Counted from the first letter of the stretch, positions 54,198 to 64,000 are shown. The stretch: DNA of 64,000 bases from Lumbricus rubellus (GCA_945859605.1 OX243821.1:13398335-13462334); one strand, 5' to 3'. Notes: generated by a model not told the origin, from the letters alone. Program-made: numbers and translations.

Positions 54198-54407
54198 ACG
54201 TGATACCTAATTTTGAACTGGATACGAATATGCTTAGGCCACTACATGTTTTACAAATTACAAATCCCGGTAAAATCTAATTTTTTCCCACTCAACGGAT
54301 CATCGGCGCCATTGATTTACAACTTAATGGATTGACATTCGCAAATGCGCATCCATTTTAATCAATCACTTCGGCCAGAATCGCATTCATCGTCTGCTTA
54401 TTTTTAC
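54198..54407 (+). repeat. 5' spacer remainder (copy B)
   Basis: The spacer continues from ACGTGATACCTAATTTTG to CGTCTGCTTATTTTTAC, as in copy A 27455-27662. No gene is seen. Confidence 0.6.
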
Positions 54408-55017
54408 GGTTCCACGACAACTGCTCTACCGACAACTCGTCTAACGACAAGTGGTCTCCGGACAATTCGTCTAACGACAACTGGTCTACTGACAACTTAT
54501 CCAGCGCTTGAGAAATGGAAGCTGGATGATAGTTTTTAGAGGTGAAATGAAGGTTGGATTGATGAAAAAACGCAAGAGAAATGGAATCTAGATGATGGTT
54601 CTCTTACAGGTGAAATAGAAGCTGGATTGACGAAAATAACGCATGATAAATAAAAGCCGGATGAAGGTATTTCTAGATCTCAAATAGAAGCTGGGTTGAT
54701 AAGAAAACCGCTTAAGTAATGGAAGCTGGATGAGGGTATTTTTATATCTGAAATAGAAGCTGGATTGACTAAAATAACAGGCGAGAAATAAAAGCTAGGT
54801 GGAGGTATTTTTAGATTTGAAGTAGAAATGGGTGCATGTCGGAATACATGAATTAAAATCATCAATCCAGCTTCCATTTACGCTAAAAACCCATTTTTGT
54901 AGATCCAGCTTCTATTTCATCAATACTATTCGTCTGTAGACCAGTTGTCGTTAGACCAATCGTCCGGAGACGAGTTGTCGGTAGATGAGTTGTCGTTAGA
55001 CGAGTTGTCGTGGAACC
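54408..55017. mobile_element. GACAACT-type foldback element, 610 bp (copy B)
   Basis: This is the same element as at 27663-28272, carried by the segmental duplication, with only a few base changes (for example GTAGATGAGT for GTAGACGAGT). The 20-bp hairpin follows at about 55017-55079. Confidence 0.8.
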
Positions 55018-55377
55018 CATTGCGATGTTAGTCACGGATAGACAAAATTATAGGCTACTCGTGACTAACATCGCAATGGCATTGTCCTAATAATAATTAT
55101 GTTAAACAGCCAAATGCTTTCATGCTTAAAAATATTTATTTGTCGGACCAAAAAGTGGTGGTGACTGTCTCGAACACTTTTAAAAGTGGTGGTGACTGGA
55201 CACCACCGTCACAATAGAAAGTTACGCCTATGCCTACAGGGTATTTGCAATAAGTTATATAGGGTTCACACATACATTTTACTAACTTATTTACTCATTC
55301 TACTATACATAATCAATCTAAATAAAATTATTTTGCATATTTTATGGCACAAAATGTAGATCGTCTTGTAGGGTTGA
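55018..55377 (+). repeat. Hairpin and promoter-proximal spacer (copy B)
   Basis: This contains the CATTGCGATGTTAGTCACG inverted pair and the AAGTGGTGGTGACTG tandem block. One arm differs from copy A (GTCTCGAACAC for GTCACGACCAC). No gene is seen. Confidence 0.55.
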
Positions 55378-55733
55378 TATATAAACCTGTTAAATGAATT
55401 ATAAGTCCTGATCAAATTTGTACTGTTCTATTTAGCAGCTACATGACATATTGATATTGAGTGACAACGAGTTGCAAGACAAGGTCTACATCTCAGTAAT
55501 CTTCATCAAGTAAATTCCAATGGATTTATGATGAGATCAACCTTTGCTATACTCGGAATGAACCTATCTTCAGTTGAAGTAACACTATATGCCTAGAAAT
55601 TGAATTGCTCCTGTTCTGCATTCCTCTGGTGATAAAAAAGTGTGAATAGTTAAATGTTTCTAAGTCGAAGTCTCGCACATTAGATATCATTTTCTGATCA
55701 CACAGTCTGATCAATTTGTGACTGAACAGGCAC
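55378..55733 (+). promoter_or_regulatory. Putative core promoter and 5' leader of ZNF gene 10
   Basis: TATATAAA lies at 55378-55385. As in gene 5 the normal start is deleted. In addition the TTGGGACTGAAC of copy A is TTGTGACTGAAC here, creating an in-frame TGA just before the first ATG. Confidence 0.5.
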
Positions 55734-56951
55734 ATGAGAATCCATACTGGTGAAAAGTCATATACATGCAAGTTGTGTAAGAAATCATTCACTGATCCTA
55801 GTAATCTGAAAAGGCACATGATCACCCATACTGGTGAAAAGTCATACAGGTGCAAGTTATGTCAGAAAGCATTTACTCAAGGTAGTAATCTGAAACAGCA
55901 CATGAGAAGCCATACTGGTGAAAAACCATACAGCTGCCAGTTCTGTCAGAAAATATTTACTCAATGTAGTGGTCTGAAAAAGCACATGAGAAGCCATACT
56001 GGTGAAAAGTCATACTTGTGCAAGTTGTGTAAGAAATCATTCACTGATCACAGTCATCTAAGAATGCACATGAGAACCCATACTGGTGAAAAACCATTCA
56101 CATGTCAGTTATGTCAGAAAACATTTACTCGTGGTAGTGATCTCAAAATGCACATGAGAACCCATACTGGTGAAAAACCATATAGGTGCAAGTTATGTCA
56201 GAAAACATTTACTCGTGGTTGTCATCTAAAACTACACACGAGAACCCATACTGGCGAAAAACCATATAGGTGCAAGTTTTGTCAAAAGTCATTCACTGAT
56301 CGTAGTAATCTGAAAAGACACATGAAAAGCTATACTGGTGAAAAATCGTACAAGTGCGAGTTATGTCAGAAAACATTTTCTCAAAGTAGTCATCTGAAAA
56401 TGCACATGAGAATCCATACTGGTGAAAAGCCATACATGTGCAAGTTATGTCAGAAAACATTTACCCAAAGTAATGATCTAAAAAGGCACATGAGAAGCCA
56501 TACTGCTGAAAAACCATTTGCATGCAAGTTGTGTAAGAAATCATTCACTGATCGTAGTAATCTGAATAGGCACATGAGAAGCCATACTGATGAAAAGCCA
56601 TACAGGTTCAAGTTATGTCAGAAAACATTTACTCAAAGTAATCATCCGAAGAGTCATATTATGAGTACAATGGCAGGACAAAACCCAAACACATGCAAGA
56701 TGTGTTACAAAGGATTCACATGTTTCCAAAAGAACATATATCCTCATTGTTGTAGATTGGCTGGTGTTTTACCGAATATCAGAGATGAAGAATGTTCGTT
56801 TCATGACAAATTGGATGGAAAATCATCATTTTCTAAGTCTTTTGGGTGTGCTTTGTGTGACGAAATGCTGGATGTTGAGAAAGAATTTCTGGAGCATTGT
56901 TCTAGCCATCGATTTTCGCCACCTATCGAGTTCGGTGTTTACCCGTGTTAA
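55734..56951 (+). CDS. ZNF gene 10: segmental duplicate of gene 5
   Basis: The product is 405 residues beginning MRIHTGEK, a former linker. The first ten fingers are essentially those of gene 5, including the HMKSY finger. The tenth ends SHTDEK instead of RHTGEK. The eleventh has Phe for its first Cys (YRFKLC) and lacks the second His. The tail has [31 protein letters not shown] and [11 protein letters not shown] and ends in Cys. It lacks the usual start and has a TGA immediately upstream, so only an internal-Met product is possible. It may be a shortened active gene or an early pseudogene. Confidence 0.8.
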   Translation: MRIHTGEKSYTCKLCKKSFTDPSNLKRHMITHTGEKSYRCKLCQKAFTQGSNLKQHMRSHTGEKPYSCQFCQKIFTQCSGLKKHMRSHTGEKSYLCKLCKKSFTDHSHLRMHMRTHTGEKPFTCQLCQKTFTRGSDLKMHMRTHTGEKPYRCKLCQKTFTRGCHLKLHTRTHTGEKPYRCKFCQKSFTDRSNLKRHMKSYTGEKSYKCELCQKTFSQSSHLKMHMRIHTGEKPYMCKLCQKTFTQSNDLKRHMRSHTAEKPFACKLCKKSFTDRSNLNRHMRSHTDEKPYRFKLCQKTFTQSNHPKSHIMSTMAGQNPNTCKMCYKGFTCFQKNIYPHCCRLAGVLPNIRDEECSFHDKLDGKSSFSKSFGCALCDEMLDVEKEFLEHCSSHRFSPPIEFGVYPC

Positions 56952-57956
56952 CTTTTGAATCTAGTTAAGAGAGTTTTTACTCAGAGAATTGAAAGACGCC
57001 TGTGCTTCAAAATGTAGTTGTAAGAGAAGGTCTTTAAGTTACTGATCATCATCTTGATCATTATAGTGGATTAATCTGTCTACAGATTTTATGAATGTCA
57101 ACTATTTCATCTTCTGCGAAATTCATGTTGAACAACTAAAGTAGCTTTAGCTTGTTTTATCATACAAGGTTAGATGACTCTGTATTTTGCCTTAGAGTTG
57201 TATCTGTGTATAATTAACTGTACTTGAAATTAGAAAAATAACTACTGATGAAATTTGAAGCCATCCTGCAAGCATTTAAACACATACCTAAATCAAGTCG
57301 TTGATACAAATGAGAGACTGGACAACTGGTAGCATTGGATAGAACAATTGCAGAAAGCGAACGTACAGCCTATTACTTTCCAACTCTGCATTCCAAACTC
57401 ATGTGTATCAAACGTCGCAGAATCTCAAAAGTTCTACGGAATTCTACGATTTAAGAAGCTCATTTTGAAATCCAAACAGTTGTCTAGGATTTAAGGACGA
57501 ACTTGCTTGCCACTCCATCTGTCAGCTTATTTGTGTTAATAATCAAAGGAAATAGTGAACATATTTATGTGAATAGCCTGGTGGTGATTTCAATAATAAT
57601 ACAAGCATACCAGATATCTCGGAAGTATTTTGATCTGGTTGGAGCATAATCTGAAAAAGCACATCACAGCTTGACAGCTTCATCATTGAACCATATTAAG
57701 CTCCATGCACGGACACAGCCACAGGATCTGAAAGTGGGAATGTGAATTGACCAGATATTTTGATCGTTAATTTTCATCACATTAAATGTGATGAAAATAA
57801 TGTGATGAAAATAATGTGATGAAAATTAACGATCAAAATATCTGAGCAATTCACTAAATTTTAGTATTAGGCCACAATTCACGAATCAAATGAGCGTTTC
57901 TCAATAAGCATATAATTATAATTTTTATGTCTGTTTTTGTTTGTTTGTATGTGGAC
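56952..57956 (+). repeat. 3' flank of gene 10
   Basis: This conserved flank has TGATCATCATCTTGATCATT and GAGAGACTGGACAACTGG, plus a foldback duplication at 57744-57852. It leads into a T-rich stretch ending at the SINE. No clear AATAAA lies close to the stop codon. Confidence 0.55.
57744..57852. repeat. 41-bp inverted repeat in the 3' flank of gene 10
   Basis: Arms 57744-57784 and 57812-57852 are inverted copies with two mismatches. Between them TGTGATGAAAATAA is repeated. The left arm is the normal flank (CAGATATTTTGATCGTTAA); the right arm is an inverted extra copy that paralogues lack. It resembles the palindrome at 51505-51638 in style. Confidence 0.85.
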
Positions 57957-58152
57957 TTGTTATAGCTTCATGCTCTCCCTACTCAGAGACGTTCCCAAAT
58001 GCAGAGCGGACACTGCAAGGAGTTTCACGTCGAAGCGCAGAGCAAATGGGAGTGAAGGACTTGCCCAAGGTCCTTACGCGGCGAGGTGAATTTGAACCTT
58101 GTACTTTCCGGCTCCAAGGCAACGACGCCACCATTACACCACGGTGCCCCAG
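57957..58152 (-). mobile_element. tRNA-derived SINE with LINE-type tail
   Basis: On the minus strand a diverged tRNA-like head (GGTGTAATGGTGGCGTCG) leads into a body with CCTTGGGCAAGTCCTTCACT. The 3' end has GGGAACGTCTCTGAGTAGG, the SINE/LINE shared tail. Only the 3' stub of a similar SINE is found at the equivalent place in the flanks at 5275, 10851 and 32346. Confidence 0.8.
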
Positions 58153-59861
58153 TAATTTATATTGTGAATCCACAAGTGAACGTTCTTATAAATTAATAGA
58201 CCTATACTAGATTGTCTGATGGACATAAAGTTTGTTTATCAAAATGTTTTTTGAATTGTACATATAAGGAAAGTATTTCTTGTGCACTATTCTATCCGTT
58301 GATTTCTTCATCTGACATCTGAGTTGGTGCAATTTGATGAATTAGGATTCATCGTTATTGCATTTCACAACATTCGTATTTATTTTCAGATTAAAGATGC
58401 TACACTAAACAGCAATCTGAGCTGTTTGTGTTCAGTTCATTCAAGAAAACTTGTCACAGTATTCATTCAGATGTAAAGAATTCAAAGGTTCCTCCTATCA
58501 GCGCCATATTCAATAATTAGCCTAGCTACAAAGAAATAAATACTTTCGAAAATCATAATTCAATCAATCGGTACAAGCCAGATAGAGGGGTTGTCCAGCG
58601 TCTGTAGAGTATAGTAGGCCTACTCGGGGAAATGCAATATCTTTCGTTCTTTGTCGTGAATTTGAATCTGTGATATGAGGGCAAGGATTCAGACTGAACG
58701 CTGGCTAACGTGAGTGAGGTTGCACCACATTTCGCAGTAGTTGGTCTTCAAATGTCATGCCGTCAACAATCAACTTTGGTCTTTGGATGAGCATCCATTG
58801 GCTTTGGTCTTCGGGTTTTCGGAACTTGCCATTTTTGACTCTTCCAGTATTTAAATATTATCTATTATTATCTATCAGCATGTGGTCTGCAATTTAGAAT
58901 TAAAGTAAATATTTAATTTTACTTATTGATCAAGCTGTGTTCATTTTGAGTGACAAAGTTATGTCATTTTAGAAAGAATTGTATTACAGTTATTACGTAC
59001 ACAAAATTGTTTCAAATTATTGTCTTTCCACTATTTTCGATCAATGATTCAGATTTTTTTCTAATTACTTAAATTTCTATATCACTAAAAAGTCTTTTTT
59101 AAGCTATGTGACAATCACAGCCAAACATTAATGTCCAAAAGTCTTTATTGTTGTAGGACGCTCGAATGTATTCGCTAGATGACAGGCTATATTTTAAACA
59201 AGCTCCAGCTGACTTATCGTCGTAGCGAAACACTTTAATCATTCGCCATTTTGTTCTGATGACAAAGTGAAGCAGATGTGGACGTACATAATAACTCTTC
59301 TGCATTCGCCAAAGGAGAACCATTTCTAGGTTCTATTGATTGGTCATTTTAAAAAGAATCATATTTCAGTTATCCACCGGTACGTGACATCTTATTCTGC
59401 ACTAGTCACGAAAATCTGCATTCATGTGTGGCAATGTAAAATCACAGTGGGCTAGCAGAATTATTGCTAAATAAAAGTCGGATTGATTAAAATAATTTTT
59501 AATTTAAAAAATAGAAGTAGGATTTATGACAAATCTCGCCGAAATCGAGCTTCATTAATTAGCAGCAGCAGTTTTTAAAATAGAAGTTGTATTGATGAAA
59601 AATAGTTGCTGCCAAAATAGAAGCGGGATGGATGATAAAATAGAAGCGGAAGGGATGATACGAATTCTTGCCTGAGCAGAAACTGAATCGATGAGAAGGA
59701 TTCTGGCCAAACTAAAGGTTGGATTGATTTTAAAAATAATGCATCATCAGTGTCAAGCGAATATTTTACGACACTAAAGTACATGTTTACCCAGTGGAGT
59801 TGATTGGCTGCCTGTGATCTCTTTATTTAGTGAATAATGATTCCAATGCAATGGGGATTTT
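58153..59861 (+). repeat. Distal 3' flank and 5' spacer module before gene 11
   Basis: This full set of spacer blocks has GACTGAACGCTGGCTAACGT (58694), CATTTTGAGTGACAAAG (58943), CGCCATTTTGT (59244-59254), TTATCCACCGGTACGTGACA (59370) and the minisatellite-like block 59460-59740. No gene is seen. Confidence 0.6.
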
Positions 59862-60509
59862 GGCAATCCTCCGAAGTCCGGTCCCAAATTATTTCACAGC
59901 ATTTGTCTCACAGTCACTTTATAAACCGTTCACATCGACTACTAGATATTGTAATTGGCGCACAGCATTTGCAGATAACTGCCGAAAACGTAAGGTAATT
60001 TTATATCTGAAATAGAAGCTGGATTAATGATAAAACGCCTGAGTAATGGAAGCTGGATTAAGGTATTTTTATATTTGAAATGGAAGCCGGGTTAAGGTAT
60101 AAGCTTCCATTTCAGATATAAAACTACCTTAATCCAGCTTCCATTTCAGATATAAAACTACGTTTATCCAGCTTCCTTTTCTCAAGCGTTTCATCATTAA
60201 TCCGACTTCCATTTCTCAAGCGTTATTTTCGTCAATCCAGCTTCTATTTAACCTATTAGGACCCTTCATCCAGCTTCCATTTTTCATGCGTTAATTTTGT
60301 CAATCCAGCTTCTATTTAACCTATTAGGAACCTGCATCTAGCTTCCATTTCTGATACGTTAATTTCGTCAATCCAGCTTCTATTTTCGCCGTAAAATATC
60401 TTCATCCAGCTTCCATTTCAGATATAGGGTGAGTAAGTAAGCATTGGAGAAGCATATCTATGTGATAAGACATGCGAAATAATTTGGGACCGGACTTCGG
60501 AGGATTGCC
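59862..60509. mobile_element. hAT-like MITE, 648 bp, 8-bp target duplication GGGATTTT
   Basis: Perfect 34-bp inverted repeats start GGCAATCCTCCGAAGTCC and include GGTCCCAAATTATTTC. GGGATTTT flanks both ends (59854-59861, 60510-60517). The interior is minisatellite (GAAGCTGGATTAATGA, then inverted after about 60100). It shares GGTCCCAAATTAT and the 8-bp duplication with the MITE at 14917, so the two are related. No transposase is present. Confidence 0.88.
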
Positions 60510-60517
60510 GGGATTTT

Positions 60518-61505
60518 TATATCGAGTTACAGGAGTTAAAGAGTTTGCTTACGATTTATAGCTATTTTCGCAACAAATTTTGGACTTTAAGTTCATGGTT
60601 CATATGCAAATTCACCTATTCTTTAACTCGATAATTCCTATTTAAGTGCGCATAATAAGTTTCACTAAACAGAATCCAATCTTCTGGCTGTTCATAATGC
60701 CACCTTGAACACTATCATGGATAAGAGTAAAGTGACATTGTGTCAAGATTTTTGATTTATCTGCTGTTTTTGATGGGGTGTCCAATATTTTTCAATAAAT
60801 AGATTGATGAAAAATTCCTGGTTAAACGGAAGTTGGAATGACGGTACAATTATTTTATGTCTGCAGTATTCACTAAATGTAATGCATTAGAAAGAGCTAG
60901 GCTCGGACCTTACTGATGTTAAACATAGCCGTTGGCTAGTTAATTATGCATTATTCTAAATAAAACTTAGGACTTGAAATATAAACATATAAACTAGGCA
61001 ACATTTTGGATGGTGTGATTTCAAATTGCTTTGATTTTTTGATTGGCTTTTCATTGAATGGTGTTCCTCTAAGTCCAGATAATTATCTAGTTATCTTCTT
61101 TTGAGAAGTAGAGCCATTGCATTCAGTGTTTGGCGGAAAAATAATTTTTAAATTCCTTAAACTGACTTGCTTTTATGGGAAACTAGCTTCATCATATGCA
61201 AATGACTCTATTGCTGATAGATCTCATAGTTCTGAAGATGTCTGTTTTAATTGCATATTATGATTATTTTTATTCATATATATGATTCTCATTCCTCTGT
61301 TGGACAATCCACTGGTAGTGAAAAAGTTTGAATAGTTTGATTCATTGATTGTTTTTATCTGATGCTCCTATTGTGTATTTGCAGTAAGTTCTATAGAATG
61401 CACGCATACTTACTAATTCAATCACTCATTCTACTATAATCATCCGAAATAACATTATTTTGTATTATTTATGACACAGAATGTATATCGTCTAGAAGCG
61501 GTGAA
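60518..61505 (+). repeat. 5' spacer before gene 11
   Basis: Blocks are shared with 43840-44460 (TTTAAGTTCATGGTTCATAT, TTGATTTATCTGCTGTTTTT) and with 49730-50050 (TTGCTGATAGATCTCATAG). No gene is seen. Confidence 0.55.
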
Positions 61506-61825
61506 TATAAATCTGTGAAATGAATATAAATATCATATTTGTTCTATTTACCAGCTGCATGACGAATTGATATTGAGTGACAAAGAGTTGCAAGACAAGG
61601 TCTACATTACTTAATCTTCATCAAGTAAATTGCAATGGATTTATGATGAGATCAACCTTTGCTATACTCGGAATGAACCTATCTTCACTTTCTTCAGTTA
61701 AAGTCACACTATATGGCTAGAAATAGAATTGCTCCTGTTATGCACTCCTCTGGTGGTGAAAAAGTGTGAATAGTTTGAATGTTTCTAAGTCGAAGATATA
61801 ATTTGCTGATCACAATCAGCTGACA
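61506..61825 (+). promoter_or_regulatory. Putative core promoter and 5' leader of ZNF gene 11
   Basis: The TATA element is weakened to AATATAAA, with TATAAA at 61506-61511. The leader is colinear with paralogues and has a small duplication around CTTCACTTTCTTCAGTTAAA (61683). Confidence 0.45.
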
Positions 61826-62041
61826 ATGAATATGGGAAAACATACTGGTGAAAAGCCATTCAGATGTCAGTTACCCGGTATGTCAGAAGAAATTTTTTAC
61901 TCACCGTAATAATCTGAAACTGCACATGATCACCCATACTGGTGAAAAGCCACATATGGGTGCAAGTTTTCTCAAAAAGCATTTACTCATGGTAGTAATC
62001 TGAAAATGCACATGTGAAGCCATAGTGGCGAAAAGTCATAT
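61826..62041 (+). pseudogene. ZNF gene 11, broken 5' part
   Basis: The usual start ([16 protein letters not shown]) is present, but about 7 extra bases (CCCGGTA near 61875) shift the frame to a stop. A second insertion of about 2 bases occurs at CACATATGGG (about 61953). A Cys is changed to Ser, and AGA has become TGA in the next linker (62014). Two to three fingers are lost. Several independent lesions show that this part no longer codes. Confidence 0.85.
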
Positions 62042-63058
62042 ATGGGCAAGTTGTGTGTGAAATCATTTGCTAGAGTCGATCAAGTAACAACGCACATGAG
62101 ATCCCTTACTGGTGAAAAACCATACACATGCAAATTGTGTAAGAAATCATTCACTGATCATAGTCGTCTGAAAATGCACATGAGAACCCATACTGGTGAA
62201 AAGCCATACAAGTGCCATTTGTGTCAGAAAACATTTACTCAAGGTGGTAGTCTGAAAAGGCACATGAGAAGCCATACTGGAGAAAAGCCATACAGGTGCA
62301 AGTTATGTCAGAAAGAATTTATTCAAGGTAGTCATCTAAAAATACACATGATCACCCATACTGGTGAAAAGCCATACACATGCAAGTTGTGTAAGAAATC
62401 ATTCACTGATCCTAGCCATGTGAGAATGCACATGAAAAGCCATACTGGTGAAAAACCATACAGGTGCAAGTTATGTCAGAAAACATTTACTCAAGGTAGT
62501 AGTCTGAACAGGCACATGAGAAGCCATACTGGCGAAAAGCCCTACATGTGCGAGTTATGTCATAAAATATTTACTCTTGGTAATAATCTGAAAAGGCACA
62601 TGATCACCCATACTGGTGAAAAGCCATACTCATGCAAGTTGCGTAAGAAATCGTTTGACGATCAAAGCCATCTAAAAACCCACATGACAACAGATATCGG
62701 TGTAAAACAACACAAGTCTGAGTCCCGTGAGAAAGCAGTTACAGTTGCAGGTCATCCGAAGAGTTGTATGAGTACTCAAACAGGAGAAAAACCAAACATA
62801 AGCAAGCTTTGTGACAAAGGATTCACACGTTTCACAGAGAGCGTACTTCCTCATTGTAGTAGAATGGCATGTCCTTTGCCGAATATCAGAGATGAAGAAT
62901 GTTTATTTCATGGCAAATTGGATGGAAAAACATCTTTGTCTAAATCTTTTGGATGTGCTTTGTGTGACGAAATGCTAGATGTTGAGAAAGAATTTCTGGA
63001 GCATTGTTCTAGCCATCGATTTTCTCCACCTATCGAGTTCGGTGCTTACCCGTGGTAA
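62042..63058 (+). CDS. ZNF gene 11, open 3' part: six-finger C2H2 ORF
   Basis: The frame gives 338 residues from an internal ATG. The first finger is defective: its first Cys is Gly (MGKLC) and its second His is Leu. Six canonical fingers follow, then two decayed ones (CKLRKKSF…TTD and one without its Cys pair), as in genes 3 and 8. The tail has [28 protein letters not shown] and [11 protein letters not shown]. It ends in Trp (TGG) instead of the usual Cys. With the 5' lesions and weak TATA box it is most likely a pseudogene that keeps a long open frame. Confidence 0.7.
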   Translation: MGKLCVKSFARVDQVTTHMRSLTGEKPYTCKLCKKSFTDHSRLKMHMRTHTGEKPYKCHLCQKTFTQGGSLKRHMRSHTGEKPYRCKLCQKEFIQGSHLKIHMITHTGEKPYTCKLCKKSFTDPSHVRMHMKSHTGEKPYRCKLCQKTFTQGSSLNRHMRSHTGEKPYMCELCHKIFTLGNNLKRHMITHTGEKPYSCKLRKKSFDDQSHLKTHMTTDIGVKQHKSESREKAVTVAGHPKSCMSTQTGEKPNISKLCDKGFTRFTESVLPHCSRMACPLPNIRDEECLFHGKLDGKTSLSKSFGCALCDEMLDVEKEFLEHCSSHRFSPPIEFGAYPW

Positions 63059-64000
63059 CTTTTGAATCTAGTTGAAACAGAGTTGTTAGAGAAAGACGCT
63101 ACGTTATGCCTGGGCTTTAAATGTAGTTGTAAGAGAAGGTCTTTAACTTACTGATCATCATCTTGATCATTATAGTGGATTGATTTATGTATGTCAACTA
63201 TTTCATCTTCAGCGAAAATCATGTTGAACAACTAAAGTAGCTTTAGGTTGTTTTATCATACAAGGTTGATGACTCTGTATTTTACCAATAGAGTTGTATC
63301 TGTGTATAACTAACTGTACTGGAAATTTGAAAAATAACTACTCATGAAATTTTGAATCCATCCTGCGAGCATTTAAACACATACCTAAATCAAGTCGTTG
63401 ATACAAATGAGAGACTGGACAACTGGTAGCATTGGATAGAACAATTGCAGAAAGCGAACGTACCGGCTATTACTTTCAGGTGCATACCAAACTCATGTGT
63501 ATCAAATGTCGCAGAATTTCAAAATTTCTACAGAATCCTATGATTTTAGAAGCTCATTTTGAAATGCACAGGAAACGCAGCTCGTCACTCAATCTGACAG
63601 CTGATTAGTGTTAATAATCAAAGGAAACAGTGAAAATATTTGATTTCTTCATCTGACAACTGAGTTGATGCAATTTTCTGAAGTAGGATTCATCGTTATT
63701 GCATTTGACAAAATTGAAATTTTAATAACAGATGCTACACTACAGCGATCCGAGCTGTTTGCGTTCAGTTCATTTAAGAAAACTTGTTACAGTATTCATT
63801 CAGATGTAAAGAATTCAAAGGTTCCTCCTATCAGCGGCATATTCAATAATAATAGCCTATTTACAAAGAAATAAATACTTTAGAAAATCATAATTCAATC
63901 TATCGGTAAAAGCCAGATAGAGGCCGGGGTTGTCAACGTCTGTAGAGTATTATAGGCCTACTCGGGATACAATATCTTTCGTTCTTTCATGAGTTAGAAG
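63059..64000 (+). repeat. 3' flank of gene 11 and start of the next spacer
   Basis: Conserved flank blocks (TGATCATCATCTTGATCATT, GAGACTGGACAACTGGTAGC) are followed by CAAAGGTTCCTCCTATCAGC and the start of the next 5' spacer (CAATATCTTTCGTTCTTTC) at the window edge. This implies that the array continues to the right. No gene is seen. Confidence 0.6.

Larger units (their letters stand above)
51375..56600 (+). repeat. Segmental duplication, copy B
   Basis: This copy is nearly identical by eye to 25070-29860, starting in the tail codons of gene 9 and ending in the late fingers of gene 10. Compared with A it gained a palindrome (51505-51638), a 446-bp MITE (53746-54191) and a few ATT-type repeat bases, and it lacks about 90 bp corresponding to 26759-26847. 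Beyond about 56600 the two genes diverge. Confidence 0.85.

Overview
This window is animal nuclear DNA. It is AT-rich, and all of its protein-coding capacity belongs to one family of C2H2 zinc-finger proteins with TGEK linkers. The rest is diverged spacer DNA, tRNA-derived SINEs, LINE tails, Tc1/mariner and hAT-type elements, and foldback elements. The SINE/LINE types and the frequent AGGCCTA-like spacer words fit a marine invertebrate (echinoderm, hemichordate, lancelet or similar), but I cannot name the species from sequence alone.

The core is a head-to-tail array of eleven zinc-finger loci, all on the + strand: 2994-4295, 8264-9064, 18950-20581, 24008-25147, 28989-30209, 34578-35960, 38185-39231, 44825-46835 (split by a transposon), 50393-51451, 55734-56951 and 61826-63058 (5' end broken). 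Each is an uninterrupted finger ORF, followed by one or more decayed fingers and a conserved C-terminal tail of about 85-90 residues that ends in an unusual C-x2-C-x12-H-x3-H finger. No KRAB, BTB, SCAN or other N-terminal effector domain is visible. About 300 bp upstream of each start is a TATA-like box in a conserved context. About 1-2 kb upstream of most loci is a spacer module with a YY1-like CGCCATTTTGT motif (11 exact copies and one variant in the window). The region between the TATA box and the ATG ends in a fossil zinc finger, so the present starts lie inside a former finger.

The array evolves by duplication at several scales: whole genes with spacers, one recent segmental duplication (about 25.07-29.86 kb versus 51.37-56.60 kb), and duplications of four, two and one finger inside genes 1, 3 and 4.

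The spacers hold nested transposons, several with readable target-site duplications. Five foldback-type elements end in inverted arrays of short tandem repeats, and at least five insertions carry clean 9-bp target duplications or equivalent. Two hAT-like MITEs, a dead hAT with a BED-finger remnant, a dead Tc1/mariner, a TA-flanked MITE and several GGTAAA-ended elements are also present. Elements with unrelated termini nearly all carry the same roughly 36-bp minisatellite (core AGAAGCTGGATTGATGAAAA), which is the most unusual structural theme here. One foldback element has split zinc-finger gene 8 and supplies a new in-frame ATG to its 3' half.

Identities, repeat copy numbers and element boundaries were read by eye. 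No alignment, database search or expression evidence was available.
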